Shown in pieces: positions 8,818-18,509 of a stretch of 64,000 nt of DNA. The position numbers and the translations under genes are program-made. How positions within the stretch are numbered: position 1 is the first letter of the stretch; each line of letters opens with the position of its first letter. Source of the stretch: Citrobacter sp. JGM124 (lineage in GTDB: Bacteria > Pseudomonadota > Gammaproteobacteria > Enterobacterales > Enterobacteriaceae); the NCBI RefSeq assembly GCF_018257795.1, contig NZ_JAERJD010000008.1, positions 124,001 to 188,000 on the forward strand, written 5' to 3'. The notes under the pieces were generated by a model that made no database searches, had not been told where the DNA came from, and saw only the letters and a list, made by a program, of their open reading frames with translations.

Positions 8818-9299
8818 TGTGCGGTATGATAGCGGAACTGGATCTCAGATAATGAAAGTATGCTATCACGGGTAACAATGACGTGAGCCTCTCCCCCTTG
8901 CTGTAACATCCAGCGAGTATAAACACCTTCCATAATCACACTGAATGCATTACACCAGCGAATCTGTCGCTCTTCGTCCTGACCATAACAAACAGGAAAT
9001 GCCTGATGATGGAAGAGTAATGCTGTTTCTGTGGAGGTAATATCAATACAACCCCAGCCAAAGTAGCTCAAATGCTGATTGATATTATTTTCCAGCTCTT
9101 GAAGGGTCTCTGAGGCTGATAAGGGATAAGATTGTGCTAATTTATCCCCCATCTGCAGCAAAAAGGGACGACTTTGCTGTGCGCTGGCATTCTGGGCCAT
9201 TCCATCAATCATGATCGCCAGCAAATCAAACCAACCCGGCGGGGTTTGCTGACGCTGAAACCAGTTCAGTAATGCGTTATTTTCAATATGTAATGTCAT
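8814..9299 (-). CDS. bcsD: Cellulose synthase subunit D (BcsD)
   Basis: A 161-residue protein lying exactly where type I cellulose operons carry bcsD, sharing one base with the bcsC stop and 4 bp with the bcsZ start. In Komagataeibacter, BcsD (AcsD) forms a periplasmic octamer with passages for the glucan chains and helps crystallise cellulose. I see no clear signal peptide, as in other BcsD proteins. Conserved-looking segments are RPFLLQMGDKLA and YFGWGCIDI. E. coli, with a type II operon, has no bcsD. Assignment rests on position and length as much as on sequence. Confidence 0.88.
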   Translation of the reverse strand: MTLHIENNALLNWFQRQQTPPGWFDLLAIMIDGMAQNASAQQSRPFLLQMGDKLAQSYPLSASETLQELENNINQHLSYFGWGCIDITSTETALLFHHQAFPVCYGQDEERQIRWCNAFSVIMEGVYTRWMLQQGGEAHVIVTRDSILSLSEIQFRYHTAQ

Positions 9300-12200
9300 T
9301 AGTTTCTTCCCAGCATATAGCGAAAATAGACACCTGCCGTACTTTCGTTATAGTTGCCAAAGGTATCGTAGCCGACTTCACCACCGATGGTTATATCTTT
9401 ATTGAGGTTGTAATCGAGCCCAGCACGCATGGTGTACCCCATGCCGTTTTGTGACGTACCACCGTAACGAGACTCTTTCGCGGCACCAATACTTTCAAGA
9501 CTTTCCAACCCTTCTTGCCAGGCTTTATTCGTTGGGAAATAGTCGCTACCGTCCTGGGTATAAGACTGGTAACCCAGGGAACCGCCTAGTTTGACCTTCC
9601 AGTTGTTAATTGACTGGCTATACTCAATTGGCAGGGCAATACTGATGTAGTTTTGCGGGCTGAAGTAGCCCCCCTGGCCGAAGGTGAAATAACTGAGGTC
9701 TTTGGAGAAATTCATCCAGCTCAAACTTAAACCGGTTTGTACTTGCCGGAATTGATCATGATACGGGCGAACATAAACCCCGGCCCCTGCCTGGGCGCTG
9801 GTATTGCTGGCAACATTCTCACCAAGATAGCTATAGCCCCCGCCACCCGCATAGAAACCAGCATCACCGTCATCATAACTGAGTTGTACACTCCCGCCGT
9901 TTTTAGTGACGCGCCCCCAGGATTTACCGGAATATTTATCTTCCAGCCCCACATAGGACAGCAAGCTGTCTTTCACGGCCCGGCGTTCGGCGGTCAGGAT
10001 CAGTGATAAATAATTAGTGAGTTTTGGTGACCATTTAACACCCCCGACAATTGTTTTCAGATCCTGTCCTAAGGGTGTCGTCCCGATATCAGCCCGGTAA
10101 TTTTCGCCGCTTAATGCCATGCTCAACTCTACACCATTGGCATTTTTGGATTCAGTTGAATCACTTATCTGCTGGCTACTGCTGTTTTTATAATTTAAAG
10201 ACTGGAGATATTTCGCGATATTGCCATTATCGTAGCCCAATAGTTCCTTAAGGCCTGCTAATTCATCGGTATCGGTCAGATTCGGGCTTGGTAGATCTGA
10301 TAGAGGCAGTTCGGCAAAGGCTCTGGCGTAAGGGTTTGCCGCAAAATATTTCTTTTTCTGGTCTTCATCCATATTCGCGATCGTGCGTTGCTCATTTTCT
10401 ATAGCTGAGATTAAATTGGATGATGCATTTGATAGTGGGTTAGAGCCATAACGGCGCCAGGTATCACCGGCTGCACTGCCGGAATTAAGCACCACAGGTG
10501 TTGCAGTAAATTCAAAACGTGATTCACCAAAAGGGGATGCAGACCAGGTTAACGGGGCTTTTGCTTCAGTGAGTTTACTGGTGCCTGACTCCCCATCACG
10601 TCCACGGACGGTGATCCCCCCCTGTGCCCACATACCAATATCCTGGTCAATGTTCTGCATCATGTCATCCACTTGACGCAGCATTCTGTTTTGCGCCGTA
10701 TCCTGGGGCAGGTCGGTGCGCATAATGCCAGGCAGAACGGTACCTGGTTCGGCGGCCTTCTGTGAGACCTGCCATGGTAAAGCACGACTCGTTGCCAGGT
10801 TGCTGCCCGGGCTATTTCCGACAAACGGATTATCTGCTGCCAGTAAGCCACCGACTGTTGGCGTGGCAGCGCTCCCGGTCAGCTGCAGGCCAAGTAGTTT
10901 GCCACGAGCACTACGCAGATAGGTCATCGCTTGCTGATGATTGCCTGATGCATCTTCCAGTCGTGCTAATAAGAACAGACGCTCAGGAGACTGGCTGGCA
11001 TTCAAACCCGCAGCTAACTGTCTGGCTCTGGAGACATTATTTTCTGCCAGGGCGATGTTTATTGCCCCCGCCCGGGCATCCTGGTTGGCCGTGTCGTGGG
11101 TCATTAAATAGTCATAGACTACCCCAGCTTCTTTATTCATCTTTCCGGATTCATAAAGTCGCGCCATGGCGAACATCAGGTCGGTATTTTTAGGATCGTT
11201 TTGCAGGGCCCGAATCAGCTTGTCATAGGCAGCAGCATAATTTCCCTGCTCACGCAGTGTGTCCGCTTCGTTGATAACGTAGCCGTTACGTGCGCTAGCC
11301 AACTGTGTTGGAGTACTCCTGGCCATTAAGGTCGGATCAGAAATAAAGCGCTGCGCTTCACTGGTAAGCCCGGCCTGATTGAGTACAGCTAGCTGGTCGG
11401 CATAATCACCGGCATTTCCCTGTACCCCGTTCTGCATATTGCTACGCACAATAGCAACGGCGCCATTAACATCACCACTCTGAGCCAGCAGACTGGCCAG
11501 CTTACCTGCATCAACAGGACTTTGTGGTGGATGGGAGGCCAGCGCTTTAAGTGTATTGGCTGCTGCGACGGCATTGCCCTGGGCGAGATAATTTTGTGCT
11601 GTGGCGATATTCAGGTTGTAGTTGACTCGCTGGGCAAGCTCACGCATTTGGGTGTTCTGTGCAGAAGCAGGAATACGGGCAAGCAGTGCCTGGGCTTGTG
11701 GCCAGGATTCACTCTCACTGGCAAAAATAGCGGCGGCAAATAGCGCATTGTTCTCTGCGCCAACACGCGAGGCTGGCTGCATAATGGTTGCTGCCTCACC
11801 ATTATAACCAGTTTTTTGCAGCAAACGGGCGAGACTCAGGCGCATCCAGGGGTCAGAAGGGTAGCGTGCCACCCCCTGGCGCAGAAGCACAATCGCCTCT
11901 GTCGTATTCCCTGCATTAGCCAGTCGCTCAGCTTGTTGCCGGATAGGGTCACTCGGGGTGCCCGTCACCACGCGAGGCTGAAGTCTTGCCTGGAGGGAGG
12001 CTGGCAGAGTCCGCAACACCGTATCGGCTTCCGCAGTTTTATTTTGCTCTTTAAGTACGTAATAAAGGTTTTCACGAGCCTGCGCATTTTGAGGCTGTGT
12101 ATTGATAACGTCACGGAGTGCCTGTTCAGCCTGCAGGTAGTCCTTATTGTGGCGTAATACGTCTGCACGAAACAGTTTTGCCGATATCGCCTGCTCTCCA

Positions 12201-13309
12201 TTACCTTGCGCTAAAGGCGCTGATAACGCTAAGGCCTGACTGATATTGCCTGTTTTAAATGCTTGTTGTGCCTGGGATAATTGGCCATAGAATGCCGCAT
12301 CATCTGCTTGCTGTTTACGTTCAGCGGATGCCTCACCCCCCTGGCTGGCGGAGCGGCTCAGATACTGTGAGGCGACCTGATAATCGCCACTCTGCTGGGC
12401 AAGGTAGCCCAAACCAGCTAAGGCATCTGCATCTTCTGGGTTATTCTGGAGCACTTGTTCAAAATCACGTTGTGCTTCGGCACTATTCCCTCGATTCAGG
12501 GCGTTAAAGCCTTCACCTTTTGCTGTATTCCCAATCGAATTACGATAGTAGGTCTGGAGCTGGGTATCCTGTGGATGGCGTTGTATCCAGGATTCATAAC
12601 TTTGCGCATCACCCGTGGTGGGCGATAACCAAAGCAACGCCTGGCGCAGCCCGTCATCAGCATCCTTGTTAGTGGCTGCTGTTTGCTCTAACAGCGCGAT
12701 ACCGTCACGCCGGGTTCCTTCATTCCAGGTCAGCATTTTTCCTAATGCGACACGGGCAGAGATTTCTCCAGGATTCTGGGCGACAAAGCGCTGTAACTCC
12801 GCCAGTGCCTGGGAATAGTTAGCCTTATCACTCCCCATCGTGAGGTAATACTCAGCAGCAAGGCCCGGGGGCGGGGTACTGCCATTAAACAGGGTGTGCC
12901 ACGTTGCCATCGCTGCCGGAATATTGCCACTGCGTGCTTGCTGGCGTGCGAGTGTCAGCGTACCTGCCGGGATTTTCTCAACTTGTTTTGCATTATCGAG
13001 AGCTTGTAACAACGCGCTACCAGGATCGGCTTTCTTCAGTCTGTCGCGCCATTGTGCTGCGCGCTGTTCATTGTTACTTTGTTGTGCCCAAAGTGCCATC
13101 AAATACATAGCCTGCGTATTTTCAGGGTCCACCATCAGCACTTTCTGTAATGACTCACTGGCTCGTACATCATGTGACTTTTCGTGCCAGTAATTTGCCT
13201 GGTCAAATAGTGCTTTCAGCGCTGCATCGTTTTGCGGCGTCTGCGCCGCAGCATTAAAGCCCATCATTCCAGTGAGCAATATTGCCGATTTTACTGTTAT
13301 TTTTTTCAT
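9299..13309 (-). CDS. bcsC: Cellulose export protein BcsC (TPR repeats plus outer-membrane barrel)
   Basis: BcsC moves the nascent glucan through the periplasm and outer membrane. The 1336-residue product has a signal peptide (1-22, ending in AAAQ), about 750 residues of TPR helix pairs (for example ADALAGLGYLAQQSGDY and the NPKNTDLMFAMARLYESGKM region), a linker, and a C-terminal BcsC barrel of about 330 residues that ends in Tyr-Phe-rich beta strands and a terminal aromatic-containing RYMLGRN. Length is about 180 residues above E. coli BcsC. It overlaps bcsB by 4 bp and bcsD by one base. Confidence 0.96.
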   Translation of the reverse strand: MKKITVKSAILLTGMMGFNAAAQTPQNDAALKALFDQANYWHEKSHDVRASESLQKVLMVDPENTQAMYLMALWAQQSNNEQRAAQWRDRLKKADPGSALLQALDNAKQVEKIPAGTLTLARQQARSGNIPAAMATWHTLFNGSTPPPGLAAEYYLTMGSDKANYSQALAELQRFVAQNPGEISARVALGKMLTWNEGTRRDGIALLEQTAATNKDADDGLRQALLWLSPTTGDAQSYESWIQRHPQDTQLQTYYRNSIGNTAKGEGFNALNRGNSAEAQRDFEQVLQNNPEDADALAGLGYLAQQSGDYQVASQYLSRSASQGGEASAERKQQADDAAFYGQLSQAQQAFKTGNISQALALSAPLAQGNGEQAISAKLFRADVLRHNKDYLQAEQALRDVINTQPQNAQARENLYYVLKEQNKTAEADTVLRTLPASLQARLQPRVVTGTPSDPIRQQAERLANAGNTTEAIVLLRQGVARYPSDPWMRLSLARLLQKTGYNGEAATIMQPASRVGAENNALFAAAIFASESESWPQAQALLARIPASAQNTQMRELAQRVNYNLNIATAQNYLAQGNAVAAANTLKALASHPPQSPVDAGKLASLLAQSGDVNGAVAIVRSNMQNGVQGNAGDYADQLAVLNQAGLTSEAQRFISDPTLMARSTPTQLASARNGYVINEADTLREQGNYAAAYDKLIRALQNDPKNTDLMFAMARLYESGKMNKEAGVVYDYLMTHDTANQDARAGAINIALAENNVSRARQLAAGLNASQSPERLFLLARLEDASGNHQQAMTYLRSARGKLLGLQLTGSAATPTVGGLLAADNPFVGNSPGSNLATSRALPWQVSQKAAEPGTVLPGIMRTDLPQDTAQNRMLRQVDDMMQNIDQDIGMWAQGGITVRGRDGESGTSKLTEAKAPLTWSASPFGESRFEFTATPVVLNSGSAAGDTWRRYGSNPLSNASSNLISAIENEQRTIANMDEDQKKKYFAANPYARAFAELPLSDLPSPNLTDTDELAGLKELLGYDNGNIAKYLQSLNYKNSSSQQISDSTESKNANGVELSMALSGENYRADIGTTPLGQDLKTIVGGVKWSPKLTNYLSLILTAERRAVKDSLLSYVGLEDKYSGKSWGRVTKNGGSVQLSYDDGDAGFYAGGGGYSYLGENVASNTSAQAGAGVYVRPYHDQFRQVQTGLSLSWMNFSKDLSYFTFGQGGYFSPQNYISIALPIEYSQSINNWKVKLGGSLGYQSYTQDGSDYFPTNKAWQEGLESLESIGAAKESRYGGTSQNGMGYTMRAGLDYNLNKDITIGGEVGYDTFGNYNESTAGVYFRYMLGRN

Positions 13310-15591
13310 TTTTTATTATCCAGATCCAAACGCTCACGTGCCCGTTTTTTCAATACGGCATATAACAGCAAGCCAAAAATGATACTGAACAACAGAGCCG
13401 AAAATGCCAGTAATACGGCGTGTTGATTGGCATACCAAACAATCATCATATGATCCGGCATTTGCCCACTAGGGTATTGTCTTCCAACACGGAAACTACG
13501 AACACCATTCTCATCAGTAATGATAGCCGCATCACCGCGAATACCTGCGTTGATTTTGGCTGAGTCTAAATCTGTAGATAACCGTGATAATTGATCATTA
13601 TTGCTGCCCAATATCATGACCACCAGACGGTCGCTATTCCACTGGGAAGGGAAACTGAGAAAGCCGCGCCAGTCTGTATTGGATGAAAAGTAACGGTCAG
13701 CATCCACACTGTCAGCTGTCCAGTCGCCCCCCAGCCAACGCAGTATTTTTTGCCAGTATGTGGGTTTCTTCGCAATCAGGGTATTGTCCCTGGTGCCAAA
13801 TGGGGACTGGTTAAGTAACTGCTGGTTAAATAAATATTGGGTCATATCACTCACTGCCAGTACATCTTTGGTACGTAGCATCTCAAGGTTGGAACCTCCC
13901 GCTGGTATACCGAAGATGACATGGTTGTTAGCCAGAGCCGTTCCCGTCGCATTCCCGGAGCGGGCCACCATATTAAGCAGTGTGACTATCTGAGTCTCGG
14001 ACGGATTCTCAGGGAGCAGTAAGACGGTTTGTGAGAAATCAGCAAGCCGGGTAAAGGGGAATGATGCCCCAACGAAAAATGACAGATTAGGGAGCAAAGC
14101 AAAGTGGCGTGTATGGCTCAAGTCTATCGACGAACTGTCGTCAATTTGGCTCTTAATATTGTTATTTAATAGAACACTACAGGGCGCATCTTCCTGGGGA
14201 GTAATATTAAAATAGAGTGATAGCTGGTTATCACCGTAAATCTGATAGGGCTCAATAGAGATATCCGATTGTTCCTGGCGGGCATCTCCCCCTACTTTGT
14301 GCCACAAGGACTCCAGTATTCCCTGTTTGTTAACGGGAAGGTTGCGTAAAAACGTATTATTCAGGGTGACGCTCAGCCAGGAGTGACTTTCATTGATCCA
14401 CTCTTCAGTAGGAAAGCGATAATTAATGTGCATTGGAATGCTGCCACCATCCCACAAAAAGAGATCCGGGGCGGCACGAAAGGCAATATTGAGTGGTTCA
14501 TGCCAGATGCCTAAGGAGGTCAGACTTTGATCTTTACGCAACAGTTCGGACAGTTTTACCGGCCGATCCGTGGGTATCCAGCGTGGGGCATCATAAGGTT
14601 GACTCACTGGGATAGCGGTAGGCTCTACTACCATGCTGGGCGTTTGTTGCTGAAATTGGCCTTGTGTCAGTCGCCAGGCCGCAGTACGCAGCGCCGCCTG
14701 ATCTTTCCCAACAATCAGTAATAATTTATAGGCAGGGTTTGCTGGGTTATCAATATACTGCAGTAATGGCTTGTCACTATCAGGCAGAACAATGCCCCCA
14801 ATTTTATCCCCCGGGTGGCCTATCAGAATACCATTCTTCTCTGGTAACACGTTGTATTGTGCATCAAAGTGGATCCCCCGATAATCGGCCTCAATACCCA
14901 ACCAGGATGCCAGCAGTGCCGCCGCACTGACCCCATCATTGCTGATCTTTTCCGGGAATGAAAACGATATGGTTGAGGGGGACATTTGCATATCGTCAAA
15001 GAATGGGCGTGGGAAATTACTGATGTCATTGCCAATGTTTAACTGCTGCCCCTCAAGTTCAAACTGGGAGTCGGGCAGAATAGTGACCCGGTATTCTCCA
15101 CTGGCATCCCGCTGGCACAGCATGGTATCTACATTGTTAATCTTAAAACTCAGGTTATTCACTGAGACAAGTAGTGGTGCGGGTACATCAAGTTGAAAAC
15201 GGGAATCATCCTGTTCTGCAGAACTTAATGGTACAGAGCCTAATGCCTGACCATTCAGCATTAATTGCAAGGTTGCGTTATGTTCAGCTATCGCCGGTGA
15301 AACACTCAAATGCAGCACTAAACGTGCGTTAGTGATGACCTGATCTACAGGTAAGGTAAAGTTGATCCCCGCCTGTAGCTGTCCGCCGCCCATACTTACC
15401 CCGGCAGGTTGTCCCATTTGCGCTATCTTGAGATTGCTTACCATCGCCGGGGTCAGCACTACGGGGGCGACAGGGGACGCTGGTGCTGACAAATTCAACG
15501 GCAGTAAATTATCAAGAGTCGTTTCTTCCCCGTATAAAGGGGCTGTAAAAAATGCACCAGCAAGTAAAGCAGTAGAGAGTAAATGCTTCAT
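13306..15591 (-). CDS. bcsB: Cellulose synthase periplasmic subunit BcsB
   Basis: BcsB is the periplasmic partner of BcsA; its carbohydrate-binding and flavodoxin-like domains guide the glucan away from the membrane, and its C-terminal helix docks onto BcsA. The 761-residue protein has an N-terminal signal (1-21), a large periplasmic region with the family motif LPDSQFELEGQQL, and one C-terminal transmembrane helix (about residues 725-748, AVLLAFSALLFSIIFGLLLY) followed by a basic tail. It overlaps both bcsA and bcsC by 4 bp, so translation of the three is coupled. Confidence 0.96.
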   Translation of the reverse strand: MKHLLSTALLAGAFFTAPLYGEETTLDNLLPLNLSAPASPVAPVVLTPAMVSNLKIAQMGQPAGVSMGGGQLQAGINFTLPVDQVITNARLVLHLSVSPAIAEHNATLQLMLNGQALGSVPLSSAEQDDSRFQLDVPAPLLVSVNNLSFKINNVDTMLCQRDASGEYRVTILPDSQFELEGQQLNIGNDISNFPRPFFDDMQMSPSTISFSFPEKISNDGVSAAALLASWLGIEADYRGIHFDAQYNVLPEKNGILIGHPGDKIGGIVLPDSDKPLLQYIDNPANPAYKLLLIVGKDQAALRTAAWRLTQGQFQQQTPSMVVEPTAIPVSQPYDAPRWIPTDRPVKLSELLRKDQSLTSLGIWHEPLNIAFRAAPDLFLWDGGSIPMHINYRFPTEEWINESHSWLSVTLNNTFLRNLPVNKQGILESLWHKVGGDARQEQSDISIEPYQIYGDNQLSLYFNITPQEDAPCSVLLNNNIKSQIDDSSSIDLSHTRHFALLPNLSFFVGASFPFTRLADFSQTVLLLPENPSETQIVTLLNMVARSGNATGTALANNHVIFGIPAGGSNLEMLRTKDVLAVSDMTQYLFNQQLLNQSPFGTRDNTLIAKKPTYWQKILRWLGGDWTADSVDADRYFSSNTDWRGFLSFPSQWNSDRLVVMILGSNNDQLSRLSTDLDSAKINAGIRGDAAIITDENGVRSFRVGRQYPSGQMPDHMMIVWYANQHAVLLAFSALLFSIIFGLLLYAVLKKRARERLDLDNKK

Positions 15592-17687
15592 GCGTGACCA
15601 TCCTGTTTAGCCTGTGCCCGCAATTGGCGGTTTTTGCGGCGTGACTTCCACGTCAGCCAGAACAGGTCAAAGACGCATTTCACAATCATCATCATCGAAC
15701 GCAGTGGGTTATCTTGCGGTTTTGGAGGATGGATCCAGGCATCAGCACGCGCCAGCACTACACGCACCAGCTCACGGCGGCGAGACAGTGGGATTTCTTC
15801 AAACATTAAACGGATCGAGTGATCATCAGCACTAATTAAGGTCACTGGAATACTGATATCACTAGCCTCCAGTAAGAGTTCAACCTCTTCAATTTGATCT
15901 GTGAGGTGGCGATCATCTGGTGGGATAATACGACACCCTCCCATTGATAAATCAATGCTTTGACTGCGTGATGAAACGCCGCTGGCATAATGAATAATCA
16001 CCGGTATATTGACATCAATACGGATATTTTTACGGGTTTGTCTGGTTTCACGGGCGACGGCAATAGCGCCAAGCAGGAATATCAAACTATAGATCCCCCA
16101 GCCCACATTTAAAGCCATAACTTTGGGATCAACACTGTAGTAGTCATGAGCAAAAGCTCTAACGATGCCGGCAATAATTCCACTGATAAGTAAAATAGCC
16201 ACAATCAGGTGCGGCCTGACCACGCTAAAATCAAAATATCCGACGTTTAATAACCCTCCCTTGTCAGTCACGTTAAACTTGCCACGTTTTGGGAACAACA
16301 AAGTGACCATTGTCGGGAGTAGGATATGGAATGCTAATACCAGATCGTATATTTCGCCCCAGAAACTGTAACGATAGCGGCCATTTAAGCGAGAAGTTAC
16401 ATAAATTGCCACGAAAAGATGCGGCAAGGCATAGGCAAATACCAGACTGGCGGAGGAATAAATAATATTAAGGTTAAAGAGCAAATAGGCCAGTGGTGCT
16501 ACCAGGAAGATGATCCGTGGCAGGGCAAACTGATAGTAGAGCATTGCACTTAAATAACATAACCGTTGAGGGATCGTTAGCCCTCTCCCCCATAGGGGGT
16601 TATCAAGACGGAATATTTGTGTCATCCCACGGGCCCAGCGAGTACGCTGAATAACATGTAGCACCAAACGTTCTGTCGCCAGCCCTGCCGCTAATGGAAT
16701 ACCAAGGAAAGCAGTATTCCAGCCACGGCGTTGCATTTTCAGGGCAGTATGGGAATCCTCGGTGACGGTTTCGACGGCAAAACCGCCGGTTTCTTCCAGG
16801 GCACTGCGGCGGATCACGGCACAGGAACCACAGAAGAAAGCCGCGTTCCAGTAATCATTACCTTTTTGAAGTGGCCCGTAAAATAGCGCTCCTTCATTAG
16901 GGATATTACGTCCACCTGACAAATTACGTTCAAAGGGATCGGGGGAATAAAAGTAATGGGGCGTTTGTACCAAAGCCAGTTTGGGGTCTTTTAAAAATCC
17001 CCCTACTGTGGCTTGTAAAAAGATTCGTGTGGCCACATGGTCACAATCAAAAATACAAAGCAATTCGCCATTCGTCACTTTCATTGCATGGTTGAGATTA
17101 CCCGCTTTTGCGTGAGCATTATCATTACGCGTAATGTAACCGACCCCAACATCAGAAGCGAAAACAGCAAACTCCCGCCGTTTACCATCATCAAGAATAT
17201 AGATATTTAATTTATCTGCAGGGTACTCGAGACATTGTGCTGCGAGAACAGTGTCGCGCACGACATCCAGTGATTCGTTATAGGTTGGAATATAGACATC
17301 TACCGTTGGCCATTTTGACATGTCTTCAGGCAGGGGGACTATTTCTCGCTGAAGTGGCCAGAGACTCTGCAAATAGCCCAGTATTAACATTACCCAGACA
17401 TAAACTTCGGCACAAAACAGAGCGATACCCAGTATCGTTTCAATTTCAGAGTTAAAATGCAGGGTTTGTGTTAAACGGAAATACATATAACGCGTTGACA
17501 TCAATAATGACATCACCACCATGATCACGGAAATACTGCGCTTTTTGCTCCATCCCATAAGGAAAAGCAGACCGATGCTGATCAGACCAAAGATATACTG
17601 TTTTTGGCTATCCATTGGCGTGATAATGACCAGTAAGGCAACGGGGATAATGGCCAGTGCTATTAAAACGTACAGTAGCTTTTTCAT
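15588..17687 (-). CDS. bcsA: Cellulose synthase catalytic subunit BcsA
   Basis: BcsA is the inner-membrane family 2 glycosyltransferase that polymerises UDP-glucose into beta-1,4-glucan and extrudes it, switched on by cyclic di-GMP. The 699-residue protein has all active-site motifs: D166-D167 (LDDGKR), DCD at 214-216, the TED catalytic base motif at 309-311 and QRTRW at 347-351. Hydrophobic helices flank the catalytic domain. The C-terminal PilZ domain has RKNIR and DLSMGG, the c-di-GMP contacts. It lacks the long N-terminal extension of E. coli BcsA (872 residues) and so resembles the type I form. An 18-bp gap separates it from bcsQ. Confidence 0.98.
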   Translation of the reverse strand: MKKLLYVLIALAIIPVALLVIITPMDSQKQYIFGLISIGLLFLMGWSKKRSISVIMVVMSLLMSTRYMYFRLTQTLHFNSEIETILGIALFCAEVYVWVMLILGYLQSLWPLQREIVPLPEDMSKWPTVDVYIPTYNESLDVVRDTVLAAQCLEYPADKLNIYILDDGKRREFAVFASDVGVGYITRNDNAHAKAGNLNHAMKVTNGELLCIFDCDHVATRIFLQATVGGFLKDPKLALVQTPHYFYSPDPFERNLSGGRNIPNEGALFYGPLQKGNDYWNAAFFCGSCAVIRRSALEETGGFAVETVTEDSHTALKMQRRGWNTAFLGIPLAAGLATERLVLHVIQRTRWARGMTQIFRLDNPLWGRGLTIPQRLCYLSAMLYYQFALPRIIFLVAPLAYLLFNLNIIYSSASLVFAYALPHLFVAIYVTSRLNGRYRYSFWGEIYDLVLAFHILLPTMVTLLFPKRGKFNVTDKGGLLNVGYFDFSVVRPHLIVAILLISGIIAGIVRAFAHDYYSVDPKVMALNVGWGIYSLIFLLGAIAVARETRQTRKNIRIDVNIPVIIHYASGVSSRSQSIDLSMGGCRIIPPDDRHLTDQIEEVELLLEASDISIPVTLISADDHSIRLMFEEIPLSRRRELVRVVLARADAWIHPPKPQDNPLRSMMMIVKCVFDLFWLTWKSRRKNRQLRAQAKQDGHA

Positions 17688-17705
17688 ATATAGAGCCGAG
17701 TTAAA

Positions 17706-18509
17706 TTAGGTTCCCGACATCCGCGGAACAGAGTGGACAGTACCATCCCCGACTTCGATCCCCAGAATTCCCACCACTTTTTTAGCAATAAGCTCAATAT
17801 CAAAAGCGGCGGCAGACGAGGGATTAAAATCGAAGATAGATTGTTGTGATGCATTGGCCTCTACCGCACTTTCGTCACGGTGTACCATGCCCAGCAGTTG
17901 GTCACCAAGATGTTGTTCGACAAAACTCGCCACATCCCGGCTGACCTGACGACGACTATCAGTCTGGTTCAGAATAAAATAATGTCCCGATTTTTGATTC
18001 AGTACATCACCCGTGAGCCGTTGGTTTTCAACATAGGGCAGCATAGAGAGCGATGCACTATCAGCCTGTAGTACCACCAAGTGTAAATCTGCCATTGGCG
18101 ATATAGCTTTAAGCGCCGGAGAAGGGCCCGGTGGAAAGTCTGCAATGATAATGAGACCGGGATAATTCAGTAGTGTGTTTAACCCGCGGGCCAAAAAATG
18201 TTTATCCTGTTTCAGGGCTTCTGTGAACAATTCACTTTGCGTTTCACTGGCTTCACCATAAGGCAGGACAAACAGATTGGTGCCGACGGTTAATACAGAC
18301 TGACTCCAGTCTTGAACTTCGGTCGCTTTAGCGACAAAGCCTCGTGTTTCAGACAGGGGAACGCCAAAATGCAAACGTAGTGCATTTTGGACATCAAAAT
18401 CCAGCGCCAGAACTTTATTGCCTGCGCGTGAAAGGGCATAAGCCAGGTTTGCTGTCAGAGTCGTTTTTCCGACACCACCCTTAGGGGAACAAACGCATAT
18501 TAACGGCAT
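17706..18509 (-). CDS. bcsQ: Cellulose biosynthesis ATPase BcsQ
   Basis: A 267-residue MinD/ParA-type P-loop ATPase needed for cellulose production and thought to place the synthase at a cell pole. The deviant Walker A motif KGGVGKTTL is at residues 10-18, ALDFDVQNALRLHFG gives the following conserved Asp, and IIADFPPGPSPAL is the Walker B region. The gene overlaps the end of bcsO by 10 bp and precedes bcsA by 18 bp. E. coli K-12 has a stop in this gene; here the frame is intact. Confidence 0.95.
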   Translation of the reverse strand: MPLICVCSPKGGVGKTTLTANLAYALSRAGNKVLALDFDVQNALRLHFGVPLSETRGFVAKATEVQDWSQSVLTVGTNLFVLPYGEASETQSELFTEALKQDKHFLARGLNTLLNYPGLIIIADFPPGPSPALKAISPMADLHLVVLQADSASLSMLPYVENQRLTGDVLNQKSGHYFILNQTDSRRQVSRDVASFVEQHLGDQLLGMVHRDESAVEANASQQSIFDFNPSSAAAFDIELIAKKVVGILGIEVGDGTVHSVPRMSGT